64,000 bases of DNA from Dietzia natronolimnaea (GCF_002289575.1 NZ_NTGA01000018.1:62001-126000), one strand, 5' to 3'; counted from the stretch's first letter, positions 30,196-40,805 are shown. The notes: generated by a model from the sequence alone, not told the origin. Numbers and translations are program-made.

Positions 30196-33015
30196 ATGAC
30201 CTTCGCCGACCCCGTTCCCCGTTACGGTCACCACCGCGCCGTGGACCGCCTGCAGGCGATCCACGGCGCGGTGGTGGGCTCGCGATCAACGATCGTCCTG
30301 GTCACGGCCGCCGACGGTGGGGGCAAGAGTCATCTGGTCGATTCCGTGGTGGCGCGGATCCCCGGGGTGACCTCGGTCCTCGTGCGCGCGCTGCCCTGGG
30401 AGAAGGACACGAGGTGTGTGGTGGCCGCGCGGATACTCGAGCGGCTGCCACACACCGATACCTCCCACCCGGACCGGGCGGGGGCCGGATCCACGGAGAG
30501 CGAGGGGGTCGACGGCACGACCCTGGTCGACGCGCTGTCCCGGGCGTATCTCGCCGCGGGCCCCGGCGCGGTGGTGGTGGTCGACGACGCGGAGTACGCG
30601 GACCCCGACTCCCTCCGCGGCCTGGCGTCCGCGATGGAGGCGGCGGGCCGGGCCACGGTCATGCTCGTCCTGACGCTCGGTAGCCCCGCCCACGGGGCCT
30701 CGGCCGAGCTGTGCACGCGGCTCGCCCGCGAGACCATCCGGTTGGGCGCGCTGGACCAGGCGGAGATCCGGACCCTCGTCGCGATGCGGACCGGCCGGGA
30801 GCCGTCGGCCGCGGCGGCCCGCCGTTTGATGCAGTACACGGGAGGCGAGGCGGGAGCCGTGGCGACGGTGGCGGACCAGGCACCCGACTCGTGGTGGGTC
30901 GCGCCCTTCTCCGTCCCGCCCCTTCCCGCCTCGGTCGAGCGGGAGATCTCCGCCCTGCTCGCGGCCATGGAGCCCTCCCATCGGGAGATCATCGAGGCGG
31001 CCGCCGTCCTGTCGCCCCCGGTCACGATGGATTCCCTGACCGCGCTCGTCGGCGCGCGGAGCGGAGTCACTCCCACCACAGCGGCGATCTCCGCCGCCCT
31101 GGACTCCGCGCATTCCGCCGATCTGGCGCGGGTCGACCTCTCCCCCGGTGCCGCTACCGTCCGATTCCGTTCCCCCCTGCTGCGGACGGCGGTGCTGCGC
31201 GGGATACCACCGAGTGATCTCCTGCGCCTGCACTCACTCGCCGCCCGCGTCGCGGAGGAGGCCGGGGACCACGGGGACACCGATGCGGCCCTGGACCACC
31301 GTGCCTCGGCGGCGACGGGCCCGGATCCCGACCTGTCCGACACCCTCCGTGCCCGCGCCCTCGTCCACGCCCGCGCCGGACGATGGAGTGCGTCGGGCCA
31401 CGCCTATCTCACCGCTGCTGCTCTGACCCCGGACGTCGACCGGTCCCGCGAACTGCACATCGACGGGGTCGACGCCCTGATCAACTCCGGTCGGATCAGC
31501 GAGGCCCGGTCACTGGCCCAAGGGCTCGAGCGGGTGCGCTCTGATCCCCGCCGGGACGCCGTGCTCGGGTCCCTCGCCGTCCACCTCGGTCACGCCGGTG
31601 AGGCCCAGGTCCTGCTCGACCGTGCTCTGGCGACCCGCGAGGGCGGGGTGCCGGCGTCACCGGCCGCGGACCCGGTCGCACTCGCCCAGAAGTTCGTCGT
31701 CCACTCCCTGTGCGAATGGGAGCCCACCCGGATCCTCCACTGGGCCCGGGTCGTCACCGGCAGCGGGCGCCCGGATCAGCCGGAGGTCGAGGAAGCCCGG
31801 GCGATCGAGATGCTGGCGCTCGCGATCCGGGGAGAACAGGAGGCGGTTCCCGCGGTGGAGGAACGGATCGCGGGCCTCGCCCCGGCCGTGGCGCAGCGCT
31901 TCGAGATGGCGGCGGGCTGGATCGCCCTCGCGAACGACGACCTCGAGACCGCCCGCCGGCACCTGGGCTCCGCGGTCCCCACCGCGGACGTCTCCGGGTC
32001 CGCGCGGATCTCGATCTGGGCGCAGGCTTGGTTGGCCCGCACCCTCCTGCTGCGAGGCGACTGGGACGACGCGCTCCGCGTCGTCGACACCGCGGCCCGC
32101 CGGGTGGATGACCTCGAGTTGGACCTGCTGGCCCCCGTGGTGCACTGGCCGGGTGCGGTGATCCGCTCGATGCGCGGCGACCACCTCGGCGCCGCCTCCC
32201 ACCTGAGGAACCTGACGACCAGTGCCGACGCCTACCCGGTCCAGATCATCCCGTCGGCCATGGCGCGGATGCAGGTGGCGGCCTCGTCCGGCGACTACAC
32301 CTCCGTTCGCCTTGCCGCCGAGCCCGTCGTGGCACTGGCCCGCGAACTCGACATCGATCAGCCCGGGTACTGGCCGTGGCACGACCTGTACTCCCACTCG
32401 CTCGTCCTGGCCGGGCGTCTCGACGAGGCCGAGAACCTCATCGGCCCCGCCGAGGCCCGCGCCGGACGCCAGGGCCACCGCTCGACGCTGGCCCGCCTCG
32501 GGGCGGTCCGTGCCCGCATCGCGGCGGTACGGGGAGACGTGGACGAGTGCATCCTGATTTTCCGCCGGAGCCTCGACCACCTCGACGGCCTGGCCATGCC
32601 CTACTACTCGGCCCGCATGCATTTCGGCCACGGCCAGACTCTCCGCCGCGCGGGCCGCCGCCGGGAGGCTCACCTCGCACTCGGGACCGCCCGCGACATC
32701 TACGAGCAACTGGGGGCGAGCGCCTACGTCGAGCGGTGTGACCGCGAGCGCCGCGCGGGCGGAGTGGACGTGGTCCGCACCGGCGGCAACAGCACGCTGA
32801 CGCCGCAGGAGAGCGCTGTCGCGACCCTGGTGGCCGCGGGCCGGACCAACGCCCAGGCGGCGGAGGAACTGTTCCTGTCCGTCAAGACCGTCCAGTACCA
32901 CCTCACCCGCATCTACTCGAAGCTCGGCGTGAGCGGCCGCACCGAACTCGCGGCCCACGTGGCCCGACGCGGCGAGACGTTCCGTACCGACCCCGACCCC
33001 ACGGGAGACCAATGA
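30196..33015 (+). CDS. benR: LuxR-type ATP-binding transcriptional activator (BenR-like)
   Basis: Large regulator of 939 residues. The N-terminal ATPase has P-loop AADGGGKS (Lys44) and Walker B VVVVDDAEYAD. A long helical TPR-like middle follows. A C-terminal LuxR helix-turn-helix lies in the last 80 residues (LTPQESAVATLVAAGRTNAQAAEELFLSVKTVQYHL, here as one region). Corynebacterium glutamicum has a LuxR-type BenR inside its ben operon, which supports the name. The start at 30196 follows benK by five bases, and the stop overlaps benE (ATGA). It is not related to the AraC-type BenR of Pseudomonas. Confidence 0.78.
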   Translation: MTFADPVPRYGHHRAVDRLQAIHGAVVGSRSTIVLVTAADGGGKSHLVDSVVARIPGVTSVLVRALPWEKDTRCVVAARILERLPHTDTSHPDRAGAGSTESEGVDGTTLVDALSRAYLAAGPGAVVVVDDAEYADPDSLRGLASAMEAAGRATVMLVLTLGSPAHGASAELCTRLARETIRLGALDQAEIRTLVAMRTGREPSAAAARRLMQYTGGEAGAVATVADQAPDSWWVAPFSVPPLPASVEREISALLAAMEPSHREIIEAAAVLSPPVTMDSLTALVGARSGVTPTTAAISAALDSAHSADLARVDLSPGAATVRFRSPLLRTAVLRGIPPSDLLRLHSLAARVAEEAGDHGDTDAALDHRASAATGPDPDLSDTLRARALVHARAGRWSASGHAYLTAAALTPDVDRSRELHIDGVDALINSGRISEARSLAQGLERVRSDPRRDAVLGSLAVHLGHAGEAQVLLDRALATREGGVPASPAADPVALAQKFVVHSLCEWEPTRILHWARVVTGSGRPDQPEVEEARAIEMLALAIRGEQEAVPAVEERIAGLAPAVAQRFEMAAGWIALANDDLETARRHLGSAVPTADVSGSARISIWAQAWLARTLLLRGDWDDALRVVDTAARRVDDLELDLLAPVVHWPGAVIRSMRGDHLGAASHLRNLTTSADAYPVQIIPSAMARMQVAASSGDYTSVRLAAEPVVALARELDIDQPGYWPWHDLYSHSLVLAGRLDEAENLIGPAEARAGRQGHRSTLARLGAVRARIAAVRGDVDECILIFRRSLDHLDGLAMPYYSARMHFGHGQTLRRAGRRREAHLALGTARDIYEQLGASAYVERCDRERRAGGVDVVRTGGNSTLTPQESAVATLVAAGRTNAQAAEELFLSVKTVQYHLTRIYSKLGVSGRTELAAHVARRGETFRTDPDPTGDQ

Positions 33016-34250
33016 GCACCGTCCCACCGACGACCGGCCGGCAACTCGATCTCGTCGGATCGGGCCGGCCCTCGCCCCGTCGTGTCCTGGCCGACCTCGG
33101 TCCCCGCGAGTTCGCCAACGCCCTCATCGCGCTGGTGTTCTCGGCGACCGGCCCCGTCGCCGTGATCCTCGCCGCCGGAGGGCAGGGTGAGCTGACCCCC
33201 GCCCAGCTGTCCTCGTGGATCTTCGGGGTCTTCTTCGCCAACGGACTGCTCACCATCATCATGAGCTGGGCCTACCGCACGCCGCTCGCGTTCTTCTGGA
33301 CCATCCCGGGCACGGTGATCGTCGGCAATTCCCTGGGGCACCTGCGATGGTCGGAGGTCCTCGGGGCCTATGTGGTGACAGGAGTGGTGATCCTCCTGGT
33401 CGGCCTGTCCGGCCTGGCCCGCAGGCTCATGGACTGGATCCCCATGCCGATCATCATGGCGATGGTCGCCGGGGTGTTCCTCCGGTTCGGTCTGGGGCTG
33501 GTCGAAGCGGTCTGGACCTCCGCCGCGGTGGCCCTGCCGATGGCGGTCGCCTTCCTCGCCGTCGGCGCCGTCCCCCGCCTGGCCCGGATCGTTCCACCCA
33601 TTCTCGCCGCGATGATTGTGGGCATCGCCGCCGTCGTGGTGGCCGGCGGGCTGTCCCGCGGGATCATCGATGACGGCATCATCGCCGCCCCGATGCTGCA
33701 GTCGCCGGAGTTCACGCTCCGGGCGATGACCGAGTTGGTCGTCCCGCTCGCCATCACCGTCCTGGTGGTGCAGAACGGGCAGGGCATCGCGGTCCTCCGG
33801 GCGAAAGGGCACCGTCCCCCGGTCTCCGCGTGTGCGGTGGCCTGTGGGGTCTGGTCCCTCCTGGTCTCCGCGATCGGTGCGGTGTCGACGTGCCTGACCG
33901 GGCCCACGAACGCCCTCCTCGTCTCGTCGGGTGAGCGGAGTCGGCACTATGCCGCGGCGATCGCCAACGGCGCCCTCGCACTCGTGGTGGGCGTCGTCGC
34001 CCCGGCCTTCGTCGGGCTCATCCTGGGCACCCCCGCGGCGTTCATCGCCGCCCTCGGCGGGTTGGCGATGCTCGCCCCGCTCCAGTCGGCGTTCGTCACG
34101 GCATTCCGCACCGACCGGGCGCTCGGCCCGCTCGTGTGCCTGCTCGTCACCGTGGCGGACGTGTCGCTACTCGGGGTCTCGGCACCGTTCTGGGGCATCG
34201 TGCTGGGGATGGCGGTCTCGGCGCTACTCGAGCGCCGCCACCCGGCCTGA
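33012..34250 (+). CDS. benE: Benzoate/proton symporter BenE
   Basis: Membrane protein of 412 residues with about 12 hydrophobic segments, of the BenE family. The pattern FWTIPGTVIVGNSLG, WIPMPIIMAMVAGVFLRFG and TCLTGPTNALL is typical. It would be a second benzoate importer next to BenK. The ATG overlaps the benR stop. The 3' end faces clpX with a 27-base gap. Confidence 0.92.
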   Translation: MSTVPPTTGRQLDLVGSGRPSPRRVLADLGPREFANALIALVFSATGPVAVILAAGGQGELTPAQLSSWIFGVFFANGLLTIIMSWAYRTPLAFFWTIPGTVIVGNSLGHLRWSEVLGAYVVTGVVILLVGLSGLARRLMDWIPMPIIMAMVAGVFLRFGLGLVEAVWTSAAVALPMAVAFLAVGAVPRLARIVPPILAAMIVGIAAVVVAGGLSRGIIDDGIIAAPMLQSPEFTLRAMTELVVPLAITVLVVQNGQGIAVLRAKGHRPPVSACAVACGVWSLLVSAIGAVSTCLTGPTNALLVSSGERSRHYAAAIANGALALVVGVVAPAFVGLILGTPAAFIAALGGLAMLAPLQSAFVTAFRTDRALGPLVCLLVTVADVSLLGVSAPFWGIVLGMAVSALLERRHPA

Positions 34251-34277
34251 CGAGCCGGATGCGCCGACCGGAGCAGG

Positions 34278-34284
<7 letters not shown>
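34244..34284. terminator. Possible bidirectional terminator between benE and clpX
   Basis: GGCCTGA at the benE stop and TCAGGCC at the clpX stop are seven-base complementary arms with 27 bases between. This could stop both convergent transcripts, but the stem is weak and part of the symmetry comes from the stop codons. Confidence 0.25.
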
Positions 34285-35546
<1,262 letters not shown>

Positions 35547-35694
35547 GAGTTCTACGTCCTCGCATTCCAGGGGCCCGGATTCACACCCCGTAGTCGACGG
35601 TACGCGGCAGGGACGACAATTCCGACCCCTCGCGCGATGAGGTTCATTGGACCTGACGGCGCACCGCTACCCTCCACGGCGCGCCGCCCGGGCG

Positions 35695-36318
35695 TCAGTT
35701 GGTCGTCGACAGTTTGCGGTAGTCGAACACGGTGTCGATGATCCCGTAGTCCTTGGCCTCGGCGGCCGTGAGGATCTTGTCGCGGTCGGTGTCCTTGCGG
35801 ATCTTGTCCGCCTCGTGACCGGTGTGCCGCGCCAGGGTGGTCTCCATGAGACGACGCATCCGCTCGATCTCCGCTGCCTGGATCTCCAGATCCGATGCCT
35901 GCCCCTGGATCCCGCCGGTGGCGGGCTGGTGGATGAGGATGCGGGCGTTGGGCAAGGCGGCCCGCTTGCCCTTGGTGCCCGCCGCGAGCAGGACCGCGGC
36001 GGCCGAAGCAGCCTGCCCCAGGCACACCGTCACGATGTCGGGACGCACGTACTGCATCGTGTCGTAGATCGCCATGAGCGAGGTGAACGAGCCGCCGGGC
36101 GAGTTGATGTACATCGTGATGTCGCGGTCCGGATCCTGGCCCTCGAGCACCAGGAGCTGGGCCATGATGTCATTCGCCGAGGCATCGTCGACCTGGGTGC
36201 CCAGGAAGATGATGCGCTCCTCGAAGAGCTTGTTGTACGGGTTGGACTCCTTGACGCCATAGCTCGAGTGCTCGACGAAGGAGGGAAGGATGTAGCGCGA
36301 GGTCGGCAGTGAGGTCAT
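35695..36318 (-). CDS. clpP2: ATP-dependent Clp protease proteolytic subunit 2
   Basis: Serine protease subunit of 207 residues. It has the catalytic Ser in GQAASAAA, His in IHQPA and Asp in DTDRDK. The N-terminus RYILPSFVEHSSYGVKESNPYNKLFEERI is the ClpP2 form of Mycobacteriales. The ATG at 36318 gives a length close to M. tuberculosis ClpP2; an upstream GTG is possible. With ClpP1 it builds a mixed tetradecamer. The 71-base gap to clpP1 suggests one operon. Confidence 0.95.
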   Translation of the reverse strand: MTSLPTSRYILPSFVEHSSYGVKESNPYNKLFEERIIFLGTQVDDASANDIMAQLLVLEGQDPDRDITMYINSPGGSFTSLMAIYDTMQYVRPDIVTVCLGQAASAAAVLLAAGTKGKRAALPNARILIHQPATGGIQGQASDLEIQAAEIERMRRLMETTLARHTGHEADKIRKDTDRDKILTAAEAKDYGIIDTVFDYRKLSTTN

Positions 36319-36389
36319 CGGTGACTCCGTGGTGGTGTGCGGGGCGGGCTGGGCTGCGGGAGCGCTCCCGTGGGCGACGGGGTCGATGA

Positions 36390-37031
36390 TCACGACGGGG
36401 AGGTCCCTCCGGTCTGGGAGGCGCGCGTGATCACGTGATCGACGAACCCGTACTCCTTGGCCTGCTGCGCGGTGAACCACCGGTCGCGGTCGGAGTCCTC
36501 GGTGACCTGCTCGAATGTCTGGCCCGTGTGGTCGGCGATAAGCTCGGCCATCTGCTTCTTGGTCAGGGCGAGCTGCTCGGCCTGGATGGCGATGTCGATG
36601 GCCGAGCCGCCGACTCCGCCGGAGGGCTGATGCATCATGATCTTGGCGTGCGGCAGGGCGTAGCGCTTTCCCTTGGTGCCGGCGGCCAGGAGGAACTGGC
36701 CCATCGAGGCCGCAAGTCCCATCGCATACGTGGAGACGTCGCACTCTACGAACTGCATGGTGTCGAAAATCGCCATACCCGCGGACACCGAGCCGCCGGG
36801 CGAGTTGATGTACATGGCGATGTCGCGGGTGGGGTCCTCCGCCGCGAGCAGCAGGATCTGCGCGCAGAGGCGGTTGGCGATGTCGTCGTCCACCTGGGAA
36901 CCCAGGAAGATGATCCGTTCCTGCAGGAGACGCTCGTACACCGAGTCGCCGAGGGTCAGCCCATGGGATCCGGGCGAGCTGAGGGCGGGCTGCGTCGAAC
37001 CGGGCTGTGCCGCTGAACCGTTCTGGGCCAC
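36390..37031 (-). CDS. clpP1: ATP-dependent Clp protease proteolytic subunit 1
   Basis: Serine protease subunit of 213 residues, with Ser in GLAASMGQ, His in MMHQPSG and Asp in DSDRDR. It starts at a GTG and has a roughly 20-residue Ser/Gly/Gln-rich leader that may be a propeptide. It precedes clpP2 on the minus strand. Two inverted repeats lie in the 250-base gap upstream, near where a promoter is expected. Confidence 0.95.
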   Translation of the reverse strand: MAQNGSAAQPGSTQPALSSPGSHGLTLGDSVYERLLQERIIFLGSQVDDDIANRLCAQILLLAAEDPTRDIAMYINSPGGSVSAGMAIFDTMQFVECDVSTYAMGLAASMGQFLLAAGTKGKRYALPHAKIMMHQPSGGVGGSAIDIAIQAEQLALTKKQMAELIADHTGQTFEQVTEDSDRDRWFTAQQAKEYGFVDHVITRASQTGGTSPS

Positions 37032-37057
37032 GGGGTACCTACCTTCGCTGGTCGTCT

Positions 37058-37117
37058 CACCGCTCCCGCGGTGCCCGACCGTCCGGCGGCCGGGTATCCG
37101 TTACTCCAAACAGTAAC
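37058..37117. promoter_or_regulatory. Two inverted repeats upstream of clpP1
   Basis: CACCGC-TCCC-GCGGTG (37058-37073) and GTTACT-CCAAAC-AGTAAC (37100-37117) both have perfect six-base arms. They lie 27-86 bases before the clpP1 start, between it and the tig terminator. In other actinobacteria clpP1P2 is controlled by ClgR; the match to a ClgR box is not convincing, so the factor is open. Confidence 0.4.
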
Positions 37118-37221
37118 CAACGCCAACGACCGAACCGTCCCGACGGGGCGGGTGTTCGCTCTCAGCGTCGGCGTCCGCAGTCGCCGTCGGCGGGCACCGG
37201 GTGCACCGCCACCCCGAACGA

Positions 37222-37259
37222 CGGAGCCGGGGACCACCATGGGGTGGCCCCCGGCTCCG
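37222..37259 (-). terminator. Long hairpin terminator of tig
   Basis: Arms of 17 bases (37222-37238 and 37243-37259) with one mismatch and a four-base loop, starting 22 bases past the tig stop. It is very stable and separates tig from clpP1P2. Confidence 0.75.
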
Positions 37260-37281
37260 AGGGTGATGCAGGCGAGAACCG

Positions 37282-38700
37282 TCAGGCGTCGTCGCCCTTG
37301 CCGTCGGTGTCCGCGGCGTCGGTGGACTCGACGGCCTCGGCGGTGTCCGCGGCATCGGTGGAGTCGGCGGACTCCTCCTCACGGGACCCGAAGAACTCGG
37401 TGGTGTCGACGGAGTTGCCCTCGGTGTCGGTGACGTTCGCCTGGACGATGACGTCGGCCAGCGCCTTGGAACGGCGCACGTCGGAGAACAGCGAGCCCAG
37501 CTGGCCGGCCTGCTGGATCTGCTGCACGAACTGGTTCGGGTCCATGCCGTAGCGCTGGGCCTGGAACATGATGTGCTGCGTGAGCTCCTCCTGCGAGACC
37601 TCCGTCGAGGCCTGCTCGGCCACGGCGTCCAGCAGGAGCTGGCTACGGATGGCGCGCGCGGCGCCCTCGCGGGTCTCCGCCTCGAAGGTCTCGCGGTCCG
37701 TGCCCTCGGCGGCCAGCGCCTGGTCGAGGATCGCCGGGTCCCCACCGAACTGGTCGATGAGCTGGTGCATCTGCGCGTGCGCCTCGGACTCGACGAGGGA
37801 CTCGGGGGTCGGGATGTCGGTGGCCTCGATCAACGCGTCCAGGACCTTGTCGCGGATCTCGCCCGCGAGGCCGGCCTTGGCCTGCTGCGCCACCTTCTCC
37901 GTGAGGTCGGCCTTGAGCTCGTCGAGGGTGTCGAACTCGCTGGCCATCTGGGCGAACTCGTCGTCGGCGTCGGGGAGCTCGCGCTCCTTGACGGACTGGA
38001 CGGTCACGGTGATGACCGCCTCCTTGCCCGCGTGGTCGCCCGCGACGAGGGACGAGGTGAACTCCTTGGACTCGCCGGCCTTGAGGCCCTCGGCCGCGTC
38101 GTCGAGGCCCTCGATGAGCGTGCCGGAACCGAGCTCGTAGGACAGGCCCTCGGTCGAGGCGTCGTCGACGGGTTCACCGTCGACGGTGGCGGCCAGGTCC
38201 ACCGAGAGGAAGTCGCCCTTCTCGGCACCACGCTCGACGCCCTTGAGGGTGCCGAAGCGGGCGCGGAGGTTGTCGAGCTCCGTCTCCACCGCCGCGTCGT
38301 CGGCGGCCGGGGCCTCGACGGTGACCGCCAGCTCCGAGTAGGTGGGCAGGGTGATCTCCGGGCGCACGTCCACCTCGGCGGTGAACTCCACGACGTCGCC
38401 GTCCTCGAGCTTCGTCACCTCGATCTCCGGCTGGGCCAGGACCTTGAGGTCGTGCTCGTCGACGGCCTGGCCGTAGCGGGTCGGGATCATGTCGTTGATG
38501 ACCTGCTCCAGGACCGCCGGGCGACCGATGCGTGCCTCGAGGAGCTTGGCGGGGGCCTTACCCGGACGGAAACCGGCGATGTTGACCTGGCCGGCGAGCG
38601 ACTTGTAGGCCTTGGCGAAGTCCGGCTCGAGCTCCGCGAACGGCACCTCCACCGTGACCTTGACCCGGGTCGGGTTCAGCTGCTCGACAGTGCTCTTCAC
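37282..38700 (-). CDS. tig: Trigger factor
   Basis: Ribosome-bound chaperone and prolyl isomerase, 472 residues. The N-terminal ribosome-binding domain contains GFRPGKAP, the signature loop GFRxGKxP, near residues 43-50. The FKBP-like domain covers about residues 160-240 (SVDLAATVDGEPVDDAS, LIEGLDDA, LKAGESKE). A helical C-terminal domain and an acidic Asp/Ser/Thr-rich tail of about 50 residues follow. It is located between tRNA-Pro and clpP1, and ends in a strong hairpin. Confidence 0.96.
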   Translation of the reverse strand: MKSTVEQLNPTRVKVTVEVPFAELEPDFAKAYKSLAGQVNIAGFRPGKAPAKLLEARIGRPAVLEQVINDMIPTRYGQAVDEHDLKVLAQPEIEVTKLEDGDVVEFTAEVDVRPEITLPTYSELAVTVEAPAADDAAVETELDNLRARFGTLKGVERGAEKGDFLSVDLAATVDGEPVDDASTEGLSYELGSGTLIEGLDDAAEGLKAGESKEFTSSLVAGDHAGKEAVITVTVQSVKERELPDADDEFAQMASEFDTLDELKADLTEKVAQQAKAGLAGEIRDKVLDALIEATDIPTPESLVESEAHAQMHQLIDQFGGDPAILDQALAAEGTDRETFEAETREGAARAIRSQLLLDAVAEQASTEVSQEELTQHIMFQAQRYGMDPNQFVQQIQQAGQLGSLFSDVRRSKALADVIVQANVTDTEGNSVDTTEFFGSREEESADSTDAADTAEAVESTDAADTDGKGDDA

Positions 38701-38750
38701 GGTGATGATCTCCTAGGAAAGTCGTGTGGGGTTCATGTCTCGGGCTCCGC

Positions 38751-38827
38751 TGGTCGGGATGACAGGATTCGAACCTGCGACCCTCCGCTCCCAAAGCGGA
38801 TGCGCTACCAAGCTGCGCCACATCCCG
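38751..38827 (-). tRNA. tRNA-Pro (anticodon TGG)
   Basis: 77 bases including an encoded CCA. On the minus strand the acceptor arms CGGGATG and CATCCCG pair, the anticodon loop is TTTGGGA with TGG, and the T loop GGTTCGAATCC is standard. It lies 50 bases upstream of tig on the same strand. Confidence 0.97.
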
Positions 38828-39024
38828 GTGAGTCGCGCGACCGACCGCCCGCGACATACGCGGAGAACCTGCCGGGCCGCCAAACCAACTCGGCCAGTGT
38901 ACGACAGTGCCGCATCACGGCAGATTCCGCGTTGGCGGGCCGGGAGTTGGGGGTGCCGCACCGGTCCGGTAGTGTGATCACCGCGCGAGCGAACCCCGGG
39001 GGGAACTCCAGGTCAGCCGCCGAC

Positions 39025-39098
39025 GCGGGCGTAGCTTAATGGTAAAGCCCCTGCCTTCCAAGCAGGCTACGCGGGTTCGATTCCCGTCGCCCGCTCCA
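39025..39098 (+). tRNA. tRNA-Gly (anticodon TCC)
   Basis: 74 bases including CCA. The acceptor arms GCGGGCG and CGCCCGC pair, the anticodon loop CTTCCAA carries TCC, and the T arm reads GCGGGTTCGATTCCCGT. The D loop is short, as in tRNA-Gly. It is divergent from tRNA-Pro; the 197 bases between them must carry both promoters. Confidence 0.97.
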
Positions 39099-39135
39099 CA
39101 CGACGACCCGCGCCGCCCTCCCGGCGCTCCCGAGG

Positions 39136-39275
39136 ATGGCGTCTCGCAGTAGCGCCTGTTCAATCAGATCCCAGCCGCCCCTCGGCATGGCGTCTCGCGG
39201 TAGCGCCTGCTCGATCAGATCCCAGCCGCCCCTCGGCATGGCGTCTCGCAGGCACTTCGGTGCGCGCGAGACGCC
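39136..39275. repeat. 51-bp tandem repeat ending in a hairpin
   Basis: ATGGCGTCTCGC starts at 39136, 39187 and 39238, an exact 51-base period. Two near-identical full units are followed by the first bases of a third. The third start is the left arm of a hairpin: GGCGTCTCGC (39240-39249) pairs perfectly with GCGAGACGCC (39266-39275), with inner GGCAC-TTCG-GTGC pairing. It lies 38 bases past tRNA-Gly. It could end the tRNA transcript or be a small intergenic repeat element. Confidence 0.6.
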
Positions 39276-39353
39276 GTCGCGACGTGCGGCTGCGAGATGA
39301 TCGCCCGCTACCCGGCTAACCCGCCCGCCCGCGGCTGCGACGCGGCGACGGGT

Positions 39354-40247
39354 TCAGCGCGGCCGTCCCGGCTGGCAGGTCGGGCACCAGAAGAGGGTCC
39401 GCGCCTCCAACGTCTGCAGGACGATCTCGTCGCGGCACACCCGGCAGGGCCAACCGTCGCGTTGGTAGACGTAGTTGCGCGGTCGGTCGGCGCCGCGTCT
39501 GGGCACGTCGCCATGGTCGTGCTCCGGGCGGATCGTGTGGATGGCGCCGGTCGCCACCCCCACCCCCATCAACTGCACCAGGTCGTCCCAGATCGCGCGG
39601 AACTCGCCCTCCGTCACCCGCGAACCGGCGCGGAACGGATCGACACCGTGCCGAAACAGCACCTCGGCCCGGTAGACGTTGCCCACCCCGGCCAGCACCT
39701 TCTGGTCCATCAGCAGAGCGCCGATCGGTCGCGCGCTGCGGGAGATCCGCGTCCAGGCCCGCTCGGGGTCGGCGTCGGCGTCCAGCGGATCGGGCCCCAG
39801 ACGGCCTCTGACCTCGACCACCCCCGCCTCGTCGATCACCTCGCACCTGGTGGGCCCGCGGAGGTCCACATAGTGCACCGGCCCGCCTTCCGCTTCCCAC
39901 TCCACGCCGGCCGCCTCGTCGCGGACTGCCTCGTCACGGACTGCCTCGCCACGGACCGAGCCGACCCGCATCCGCACCTGCCCGACCGGTGTCGGGGGCT
40001 CCTCCCCCTGCGGCACCAGGTGCGTGTCGAAGAACCCGTAGAGCCCCAGGTGGACGTGGACCGCCAGGCCGCCCTCGTAGTGGTGGAAGAGGTGCTTGCC
40101 GACCGCCGTGGCGCGGTCGAAGTACCGACCGTCGACGACGATGTGGTCGGCGAACCGCCCCTGCGGGCTCGAGACGCGGACGGGCCCGCCTGCGAAGTAC
40201 TCGGTGTGCAGGCGGGCCAGTCGGTGGAGGGTGTGCCCCTCTGGCAC
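39354..40247 (-). CDS. nei: Fpg/Nei family DNA glycosylase (endonuclease VIII type)
   Basis: Base-excision repair glycosylase/AP lyase of 297 residues. It begins MPEGHTLHR, with the N-terminal Pro2 nucleophile and Glu3. It has the helix-two-turn-helix region IGALLMDQKVLAGVGNVYRAE, and a C-terminal zinc finger made of CRVC and CPTC. Its close similarity to mycobacterial Nei1 (Rv2464c), and the neighbour rpiB, support the Nei1 group that removes oxidised pyrimidines. The stop of rpiB is seven bases upstream. Confidence 0.93.
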   Translation of the reverse strand: MPEGHTLHRLARLHTEYFAGGPVRVSSPQGRFADHIVVDGRYFDRATAVGKHLFHHYEGGLAVHVHLGLYGFFDTHLVPQGEEPPTPVGQVRMRVGSVRGEAVRDEAVRDEAAGVEWEAEGGPVHYVDLRGPTRCEVIDEAGVVEVRGRLGPDPLDADADPERAWTRISRSARPIGALLMDQKVLAGVGNVYRAEVLFRHGVDPFRAGSRVTEGEFRAIWDDLVQLMGVGVATGAIHTIRPEHDHGDVPRRGADRPRNYVYQRDGWPCRVCRDEIVLQTLEARTLFWCPTCQPGRPR

Positions 40248-40253
40248 GGGAAC

Positions 40254-40727
40254 TCAGGCGCCGGGGACCGGCGGGGCCTCGTGGGTGCGCTCGTACTCGG
40301 CGAGGATGTCGATGCGCCGCTGGTGGCGCTCGGCCTCCGACCAGCTCTGGTCGAGGAACGCGTCGACGATCGCCAGCGCCTCCTCCTGTGAGTGCATGCG
40401 CCCGCCGATGCCGATCAGCTGGGCGTTGTTGTGCTCGCGGGCCAGACGAGCGGTCTCGACGCTCCACGCCAGCGCACACCGGGCGCCGGGGACCTTGTTG
40501 GCCGCGATCTGCTCGCCGTTGCCGGATCCGCCCAGCACGATGCCGAGACTGCCGGGGTCCGCGACGACCTTGCGAGCCGCGTCAATGCAGAACGCCGGGT
40601 AGTCGTCCTCGGCGTCGTAGGTGTGGGCACCGCAGTCAACCACCTCGTGGCCGGAGGCCGTCAGGTGCTCGGCGATGACGTTCTTGGTCTCGAAGCCGGC
40701 GTGGTCCGCTCCCAGGTAGATGCGCAT
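40254..40727 (-). CDS. rpiB: Ribose-5-phosphate isomerase B
   Basis: Pentose-phosphate enzyme of 157 residues interconverting ribulose- and ribose-5-phosphate. It starts MRIYLGADHAGFETK; the active-site loop is GGSGNGEQ with Glu72. Actinobacterial RpiB uses Glu where enteric enzymes use Cys. HNNAQLIGIGGRM is also typical. The ATG at 40727 gives the family length; an in-frame extension upstream is not similar to RpiB. It sits between nei and the DUF1330 gene. Confidence 0.95.
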   Translation of the reverse strand: MRIYLGADHAGFETKNVIAEHLTASGHEVVDCGAHTYDAEDDYPAFCIDAARKVVADPGSLGIVLGGSGNGEQIAANKVPGARCALAWSVETARLAREHNNAQLIGIGGRMHSQEEALAIVDAFLDQSWSEAERHQRRIDILAEYERTHEAPPVPGA

Positions 40728-40805
40728 GTCGGCGATTCTGCCACGCGGACCCGGCCCTCTCCTCGTCCGCCTTCGGGCCCGGGGATCATTCGCTAGGTTC
40801 GAGCT

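Noticed and set aside
39036-39239. Small minus-strand proteins with a 17-residue repeat, across tRNA-Gly and the 51-bp repeat
   Set aside because: The frame runs through the tRNA gene in antisense and its repetitive part is explained by the DNA repeat.
39136-39275. CRISPR array
   Set aside because: Only two full head-to-tail copies with no unique spacers, and no cas genes in the window.
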